This document shows, in pieces, positions 57,512-64,000 of a stretch of 64,000 bases of DNA (the stretch's first letter is position 1; each line of letters opens with the position of its first letter). This stretch comes from Sanderia malayensis. Lineage: Eukaryota > Cnidaria > Scyphozoa > Semaeostomeae > Pelagiidae. The stretch is taken from positions 2,108,001 through 2,172,000 of the forward strand of contig RQOL01000660.1 of assembly GCA_013076295.1 (NCBI GenBank). The letters run 5' to 3'. Both the position numbers and the translations under genes were made by a program. The notes beneath the pieces were generated by a model. It did no database searches. It saw only the letters and a list, made by a program, of their open reading frames with translations, and was not told the DNA's origin.

Positions 57512-57715
57512 GAAATGGCAGTTTAGTGCATGTTTTCGTACCACTTCATAGTTTACTCTCTTTCCTTTCTCCAGGCCTTCTCCACTTCTCCTCTACCTTC
57601 CCCTCTCCTCCTTCCCCCTACTTCTCTTAGCTACCCTTTCCCTCCCCTCCTTCCCATGTTCCCCCCTCTCTGCTATCTGTTCACTCCACTATCTCTTTCC
57701 TTCTCCTTGCGTTTA
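57380..57715. repeat. Purine tract followed by polypyrimidine tract
   Basis: 57380-57490 is strongly purine-rich (GGAAG, AAGAAGAAG runs) and 57560-57715 is almost pure C/T (TCCCCTCTCCTCC-type). The strand asymmetry switches over about 70 bp. Confidence 0.75.
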
Positions 57716-58269
57716 TGCTGACTAATTAATTACCTATCAACTAACTATGCGTTTAATTAATCTATTTAATTAACTAACAACTAACTATTACGCTAAGTCT
57801 AGACTAGGTTAATTATTTGCCTATCTCTTAATCTTATCATATCCTATTCTAATTTTGAGAGAAGACAACGAGAAAGCAGGCAGTAGCGTTAAAATATTTA
57901 TTCAAACAAAACAACAAGAAAATGAAGCATCTTCGTCAATCTATCTTTTGTGTATTTTCTTCAATCCTCGCTGGATGTCTCCTGTAAAAAAAGAACATAC
58001 ATGTTTTAAATATATAACAAATAAAATAAAAGTTATAGTCTATCTGATTGATGATGGTGCCAAAGCAAATCTTACATTAGTGAAGACCATTTATTCTCTA
58101 GCTTAACTTCTATGATAATATAAATTGATCTGTACTTTTAAGCATCGGAAACTTCTAAACATGTAAAGATCCTACGTTGACTGCATGTAAAGATCCTACG
58201 TTATTACATAAACTATGGTAAACAGACGAAGCAAATGGGTTAAATAAATATCAGAGTAAAATACTTACC

Positions 58270-58352
58270 TTTGGGTCGACATAAAAGATGGCCACTTTAT
58301 GTTTCTTTACCATGTCCAATGTTGATGAATACAACTTTTGATGATATGGGCC
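58270..58352 (-). CDS. Candidate internal exon of an unassigned small gene
   Basis: On the minus strand, between an acceptor (TTTTTTCCAG) and a donor (GTAAGT), one frame is open: PYHQKLYSSTLDMVKKHKVA, then IFYVDPK. It looks like genuine coding sequence by composition, and a following exon (about 57981 downward) would end the protein ETSSED. I do not recognise the family, and the upstream exon is uncertain. A second candidate fragment, EDIKLKFNTDEGRSVKVV then stop, lies at about 59141-59085 on the same strand. Confidence 0.35.
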
Positions 58353-59705
58353 TGGAAAAAAGATAGAAGGTATAAGTGAGTAAAAAGGTGTAACAAAATC
58401 AAGTTGACAAAATCTAGGCCTAAAATGTTCGGCTAATGCTTCGACTCAAATGGAGACGACAAACGTCGAAAGCCATTTTAAAACTAAATATATGAATGTA
58501 GAAACAGCAAAAAAGTATCTGCTTAAAGTCCATCGTTAAGATTAAGCTATCACAGAAGAGATTCCAGAATAATAACATGTCCTACCTTCCAAGCTCCAAC
58601 GAAGGCCCAAGCCCAACGAAGGCCAAACTTGGAAAAGGCCCAAGTAGTCTTGAACTCGTGTTGTTATTACAAGCACATCTGTCTTCTACAGCTTGACTGG
58701 CAAATGAATTTAAAAAGGGCCTAAAAACGAGTGAAAAAAGTATTTATTGCAAGGGTACTGGGCACGAAAGACTGTCAATCAAATTTTTCAAGTGAAATAA
58801 CAATGGAAAATAAGGGCAATCACGTGGAGATGTCAATAATGACAAATTTCCCCAGTAAAAATACATTTCGACACAATAGAAACAAAAAAACAACTAAATG
58901 CTGCAATGGTGTGGGGCGAACATAGGTGAAACAGTTTGTCAAACGAATGGGAAAGATATTCATGAGTAAAAATGGCATTTTATAACATTAACAAGAAATA
59001 AAATTAAATAAATTTTGCATACCCTTTTGCGTATTTTTTCTTTGCCACCTGGACAAGCGGAGATGTCAATAATGATAATTACACCACTTTCACAGAACGT
59101 CCTTCATCGGTGTTGAACTTTAATTTGATGTCTTCCTTACAATCTCTGGTAAAAATTAAAAATTACAGTAAACAAGATATATAGATAAATAGGCGGTTTT
59201 AAGACCCAAACTCATCCAGCCTTGAAAAAGCTTATCTTGTTGATATAATATCAATGCAAAAGCACAATGTGTATTACTCACCCCAGAGAGTGATCACATG
59301 CAGAGCTTCAGATCCCAGGCACAGTTTCCTGACAATGGTACAAACTCATTTGATTGGATAAAATCAGGCATCTATTTACAGATTGTGCAAATGCACACTT
59401 TTATATCCTTTGCATACCCTTGAGCAGCCAAATATTGGTTGACAACAACATAAATAACTTTCAATAATCAACCTAACATGAAAAGCAAATAAAAAGAGTT
59501 ATAGTTGTTATAGTTGCATGTAAAATACATCTCTTAAGAAGCCAAGTTTAAAATAAATTTTAAATAATTAAACACTTTACAAAGAATGACCATTTCTCGT
59601 GTAAACAACAAAATCACATGCATAATATATCATAATTAGTTAAATGAGCATAGTAAAAATATATTTAGACATTTGAAATATTAAAACTTAAATATAATCA
59701 AATTT

Positions 59706-62700
59706 TCAATATTTTGAAGACACCTGATGACTTTTGATTTGCTCCTTGACAACATTTTCATCTGTACTGCTAAGAACTAGCCACAATGCAGTGCATTTGT
59801 CAAATACATGCTTACCATCAACACTAGTCAATTCTGCAGTTGTGTGGATTTTCCTACCATCTATTTTCGTAACTCGTGCAGTACATTTAGCTGTAGTGTA
59901 GAGTGGTAGAAAGCTAGGAGAAAATAATGTCATAAGCAACATCTTCCATGCTTAAACAATCAGATGATATTACACACATTAACTACCTTTTTCTTTGGTT
60001 TTAAATACTTCAGGTCCCTGCATGTAAGCTCAGTTACCACCAACCCCCTTTTTTCCTTGAATTAACTCAACCAAGTTTTGTCAAATGGCTGTACATGCAG
60101 TGACCAATCCTATTTCATCAGCAGAGCCCTCAACATTGAGGTTGCTGATTAACTAATGTAGATGTTGATGTATATACACATGTCAGTTGGTTGGGCAGGT
60201 TAAAAAATATAAAAGTACTAGCTGACCTGCTATCTACCTATCTTTAAAGTCCATTTAAAATTGTCAGTGGCAAAATTTAAAAAAAAATGGGAAATTAGTA
60301 ATTCTGGCCATATAACAAAAGATTGACCTTACCCGTGAAAGTCAACATTCAAATTAACAGTTGCACATCTGTATCCTAAATTGTAGACAAGAACGCCAGT
60401 GACCGAGTCAAAAAGTGTGGCAATCGCACCACCGTGAACAGCACTAAAAAAGAAATAAAAATACTACATTGAAAATTCTTAAAAAGTTTCACAGACCCCA
60501 ATAGTGCTTTAAGAACAGAAAAACTGCCTTTGTGCACTTCTGGTCATTTTGATCTCATCCCATGGTTGATTATCCCCTCTACTGAATTACATCATGAATT
60601 CATACACAACCAGAATCGAAAATTAGTTACAGACATATGTAAAACTACAAGCTGGTGAATTTGTACACGAACCGAATCTAAAATTAGTTAGACATGCGTA
60701 AAGCTACAAGCTGGTGAATTCATACACGAACAGAATCTAAAATTAGTTAGACACACGTAAAACTACAAGCTGGTGTTGACAGACAAAAGAAGGGTTAGGT
60801 GATTTAATAATGTAACTAACGTAAACAAAATAAGAAAACAATGATATAGTGCTTTGGAAATCCCGCACCCACTGAGTAACAGAGACAAGAATGAAAGGTG
60901 ACAAACATAAATAGTAACTTGTGACAAAACATAAAAACAGAAATGACTGAATAGAAATGCATGCTTACCCTTTGGGTCCCTGCAGCCATGGCCCAAACTG
61001 TACAACTACCTGAGAACACTTCTCTTCTCTGTTTATAAACATGGCATATTCAAATTGTTTGCCAGATTCTTCAACTGCTCTCAGAAAAAGTCTCACTGAT
61101 GCACGAGTATTTTTAAAGGACTTGACTTTCTCCCATCGGCTATCATTATCACAAAGATCTGTCAAATCGTTGTAAGTTGCTAGCATCTTTTCTGACCAGG
61201 AATCATTGGGTACACTGGCTTCAAATAGAAAGCTATCATCATCAGAGCTATTGCCGCTGGTCTCTGATACTGAAGTTATTTGCCTGCAGCTCTAAAATAA
61301 AGAATTTTATAATTATCAGATTTATTATAACCTGTTGGTATCATTTATCATAATAATGTCTGCCTATAATTGGTGTCCGACAAATATTATAAAACCGTCA
61401 TTTAAAAACACCCCTGATGCCAAATCTGCTGTCAACTGTAAAGTGCTATCTACCGAGTACAGGTTGATTTCCACAACCTTCTCCTATCCAAGCGCTATGG
61501 TATTAAGCGAAATACTTAGATGGCTTTACAGGTAACAATAATTGTCTCTTGTAGAGGGGTGTTCACTGCTATTAGGGTACCCCTTCCCTTTATACAGTTA
61601 AGCTTAAATCAAACACCCAAGAGTTAGGCATAAGGCAGATATATGGCAACATATACGGTAGTAAACTGAGGTTCAACTTTACTGATGAAAAAGATTTCGA
61701 GACGATTCGCCCCCAGACCATTTCGCCCCCTAACCGATTCGCCCCAATCCCTGGTCGATTCGCCCTCATCTCTGGTCGATTCGCCCTCGTCTCGTTACCA
61801 ATTCGCCCTCATACCAGTTCGCCCCCTACTGATTATATTTCTGAATTCTCCTATATATGAGATATAAATATAAATTAAGGATAATATTTGTATTTTCATT
61901 TGACTTCTGAGTTGGTCAACATCTGATGTTCTTGCTAACTTGCTCAGGAAAGTTTGATAGGTTGGCAATTTAGGCCAAGGTGAATTCGCATTTGGCCGTG
62001 CGCAAAATCATTTCATCAGTTCTTAAAAAATTGTTTATTATTGTTTGAAAAACAGAAACGGATCAAAATGAACGGAGCCAAATAAAAACGGTGTCGTGTG
62101 AACAGGGCCTTAATTTACAATTCGCGATTATGATTCCGTATTTCGTTTTGTTTTAAAACACTTTCGCTAATAGTGTAACTTTGAACTTCATTAACAACAG
62201 GATTTCATTGAAGAATGTGTTGAAGGGGACGCACTAACATATTTGATCTCTCTGGGGGCGAACTGACCAACACCGCAAAATCAATAGAGGGCGAATCGGT
62301 TATCTCGAGGGGGCGAATCGACCAACTTGAATAGGGGCGAACTGGTTTGGGGGCGAAACGTCCTGTTACCATGAAAAATGTCTTGCAATAATAACAAGGA
62401 TTTTTTATGATAATGGTGATACTGATTATGTTGTGATGAGAATCATGTCATTGAAAATAAATTGCAATGAATAATGCCCCAGCCAAAACCGAAAAACTTT
62501 ACGGCCACAAAACCAAAAAACTTTACGGCCACAAAACAGTCAGTAGAGTAAGGAAACATTAAATCTTACGTGAAGCACAATATCCTCTCTTTGGCCTAAG
62601 TGAATAATAGGCCCATCATGGCTAATTTTGCTGGCACTTTGGTTTTTCATTTGGATAGCACAATACAGTTCTCTTCTTGAGAGACTACAGTGCTTTATTT

Positions 62701-62740
62701 TTAATAGCCTTGAAAACTGTCTTTGGCAATGGCGAAACAT
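59706..62740 (-). CDS. THEM4/THEM5-like acyl-CoA thioesterase
   Basis: A predicted 270-residue hotdog-fold thioesterase hydrolysing fatty acyl-CoA. Minus-strand exons: 62740-62570, 61291-60969, 60443-60333 and 59913-59706 (TGA); the total is divisible by three. The N-terminus MFRHCQRQFSRLLKIKHCSL is Arg-rich, lacks acidic residues and looks like a mitochondrial presequence, consistent with the mitochondrial THEM4/THEM5 proteins. Residues around 80-95 (SVPNDSW) match the THEM4 'SVPNxSW' block. The active-site segment is GAVHGGAIATLFDSVTG (His-Gly-Gly about 168-170, catalytic Asp about 177), followed by ATVNLNVDFHGFLPLYTTA, the usual second hotdog strand. Intron 1 contains a palindromic repeat element and intron 2 a 59-bp tandem repeat. 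Divergent from the gene at 63007. Confidence 0.9.
60597..60775. repeat. About 59-bp tandem repeat, three copies
   Basis: Each copy runs from a TACACGAAC-like start through AAAATTAGTTA to ACTACAAGCTGGTG. In thioesterase intron 2. Confidence 0.85.
61688..62368. mobile_element. Palindromic element of GATTCGCCCC units
   Basis: The left part (61700-61830) is a run of ATTCGCCC(C/T) units on the plus strand; the right part (62250-62368) carries the same units in reverse (GGGCGAATCGACC). The outer ends GACGATTCGCCCCCA and TGGGGGCGAAACGTC are inverted. The 420-bp middle is AT-rich and unrelated. In thioesterase intron 1. Confidence 0.75.
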
Positions 62741-63006
62741 TTATCCCCGAGTTTCAAAATACAATCTGCAAAAGAAATATATATACATACAAGCTTCCCG
62801 AACACGAGATGAAGATGAACTTTGGCCTTTTTTAATGGACTTCTAATTGTGGGAATGAGTCAATGCGCATGCGTGATCATGTCGTTAGATGCAAAGATCT
62901 GGGGCGAGTGACGGTTGGAATTTGAGCGCTCAAATACAAAGCAAAATCAAAATGGTTCCTTGCTGATCTCGATTAGCAGTATAGTATTTGGAAAACATTT
63001 AAAAAC
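62741..63006. promoter_or_regulatory. Bidirectional promoter, thioesterase and right-edge gene
   Basis: 266 bp separate two divergent start codons. It includes TGCGCATGCGTGATCATG, an NRF1-like GCGCATGCG palindrome, a common feature of bidirectional and mitochondrial-gene promoters. Confidence 0.65.
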
Positions 63007-64000
63007 ATGGAGTCATTTAAAGCGAGAAGAGAGTCAGAAACAATCGACCGAAGATCTATTCTTGAATCAAAGTACCAGGAATCTACTAGGGTTGCTGACG
63101 AAGACATCACAAAATGTAAACAGATGTGTGGAGACTTTTATCAACTTTGTTTGGAATTTGAGAAAGGGATCGATTTGTCATTCGCGTTGAACAATTATGA
63201 ATGCGATGATAAGTCATGGTACATGGCTGAAGTCAATCAGGATGGAGAGAAAATCAAAGATTTATTATCCAATGCCGATCTTAACACCATGCCCTGCGAA
63301 TCAGTGGATGAAAATGATACAAATAATTCTGAAGACCTTCCAATTAGGCCACAGGCGATCAATTCTCATACGAACCAGACTGTGGTAAGCTGATTTGTTC
63401 AACTCTCGCAGTTTCAATTGAAGCAGTACAAATTATTTAGATATAGGATATTTTTGTTGTAAACAATATCTTAAAGGATGAATTTATTTGCAGGTGGATA
63501 GAAGCCAACAGACGACTCCCTTAGACGACAAAAAATATTTTTCGTTTATGGTGTGAAAAACTATTTTTTAAATGATAAAATCTCAGAGATAAATTATCAA
63601 ATGATTTAACTGAATTTAATATGCTTTGGGATCTAGGTATGATTTTCCACTGCTTTGGTTTTAAATATTTGTTTTGTTCTCAAAATTCAGGACTCATGCA
63701 GCTTCAATGGCACACCACTCTACGATGCTGACGTATCTAAGAATTTGGACCAGCAATCCAGTTTCTCCAGCATAGCAGATTCAAATGCAGATGATACGTT
63801 GTATCCCCAGTCAATCACAGATTATGATTCAATAATTTCTAATGCTGAATTAAGCAAAAGTACTACACCGTCTTGTAAACCATCGTCATCCTCATTGCTA
63901 GTGGAAAGCTTGAAGAATCAGATGAGAAAATCGTTGAATGGCTGCATTAAGGTTGAGTTTGAGAATTTGGGTGTTGAGAATAATAAAGAAGTCAAACTAT
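63007..64000 (+). CDS. Unassigned gene, 5' part (runs off right edge)
   Basis: Exons 63007-63384, 63494-63550 and 63691 to beyond 64000, all in phase, give at least 248 residues. I do not recognise the family. The first exon opens MESFKARRESETIDRRSILE and continues into a helical charged segment with CKQMCGDFYQLCLEFEKG; the rest is acidic, Ser/Asn/Asp-rich and probably disordered (for example SSFSSIADSNADD). There are no membrane helices or signal peptide. Its composition suggests a nuclear or cytosolic regulatory protein, but no function can be assigned from this part. Confidence 0.7.

Larger units (their letters stand above)
55802..59705. other. Region between TIMM44 and thioesterase, exon candidates only
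   Basis: Contains a pair of nested hairpins (55828-55946), unplaced splice-bounded open stretches at about 56382-56476 and 57379-57511 (plus), one at 58270-58352 (minus), a long polypyrimidine tract and simple TAATTAAC-rich DNA (57720-57800). I could not assemble a convincing gene. Much of it could be 3' UTR or unannotated small genes. Confidence 0.5.

Overview
This window is animal nuclear DNA, AT-rich, with spliced genes. Short exons sit between GT...AG introns of roughly 0.1-1 kb, there is no bacterial operon structure, and the intergenic and intronic DNA is full of small foldback elements, SINE-like repeats, minisatellites and one LTR element. The protein repertoire is typically metazoan: a receptor guanylyl cyclase, SERF, ELL, a PEPT-type SLC15A transporter, a BK-channel beta-like protein, a WHAMM/JMY nucleation factor, TIMM44 and a THEM4/5-like thioesterase. 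Compact introns and about eleven genes in 64 kb point to an invertebrate. The BK beta-like gene is compatible with a non-vertebrate deuterostome such as a tunicate, but that placement is inference.

Layout, left to right: (1) 310-5066 (+), kinase-homology and cyclase part of a receptor guanylyl cyclase whose 5' end lies outside the window. (2) 5823-6942 (+), SERF small basic protein. (3) 7696-13729 (+), a phytanoyl-CoA dioxygenase family (PhyH) enzyme; its introns hold a SINE-like element, a complete young non-autonomous LTR retrotransposon on the opposite strand, and smaller foldbacks. (4) 15235-17738 (+), an unassigned coiled-coil protein whose 5' region is duplicated around a second SINE-like copy. 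(5) 18565-27835 (+), transcription elongation factor ELL. (6) about 3.9 kb of repeat-rich intergenic DNA. (7) 31695-42439 (+), SLC15A peptide transporter with two candidate first exons. (8) 43799-45011 (+), two-exon BK-channel beta-like gene. (9) 49154-45310 (-), WHAMM/JMY homologue, convergent with the beta-like gene. (10) 49353-55801 (+), TIMM44, divergent from WHAMM/JMY across about 200 bp. (11) 55802-59705, a stretch with weak exon candidates only. (12) 62740-59706 (-), THEM4/5-like thioesterase with a presequence-like N-terminus. (13) 63007 to the right edge (+), an unassigned gene divergent from the thioesterase.

The genes are functionally unrelated housekeeping and signalling genes, as is usual for animals. 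The shared architecture is two head-to-head pairs (WHAMM/JMY with TIMM44; thioesterase with the right-edge gene), each pairing a mitochondrial or presumed mitochondrial protein with a partner. I reconstructed all multi-exon models by reading splice sites and phase by eye. Total coding lengths divide by three in every complete model, which supports the joins, but no transcript or database was consulted.

I see no convincing new multi-gene system. The most distinctive items are the identical-LTR element with a clean 4-bp target duplication, the alternative first exons of SLC15A, the duplicated 5' region of the coiled-coil gene with its two SINE-like copies, a 21-bp perfect intronic hairpin, and several large foldback elements in TIMM44 and thioesterase introns.
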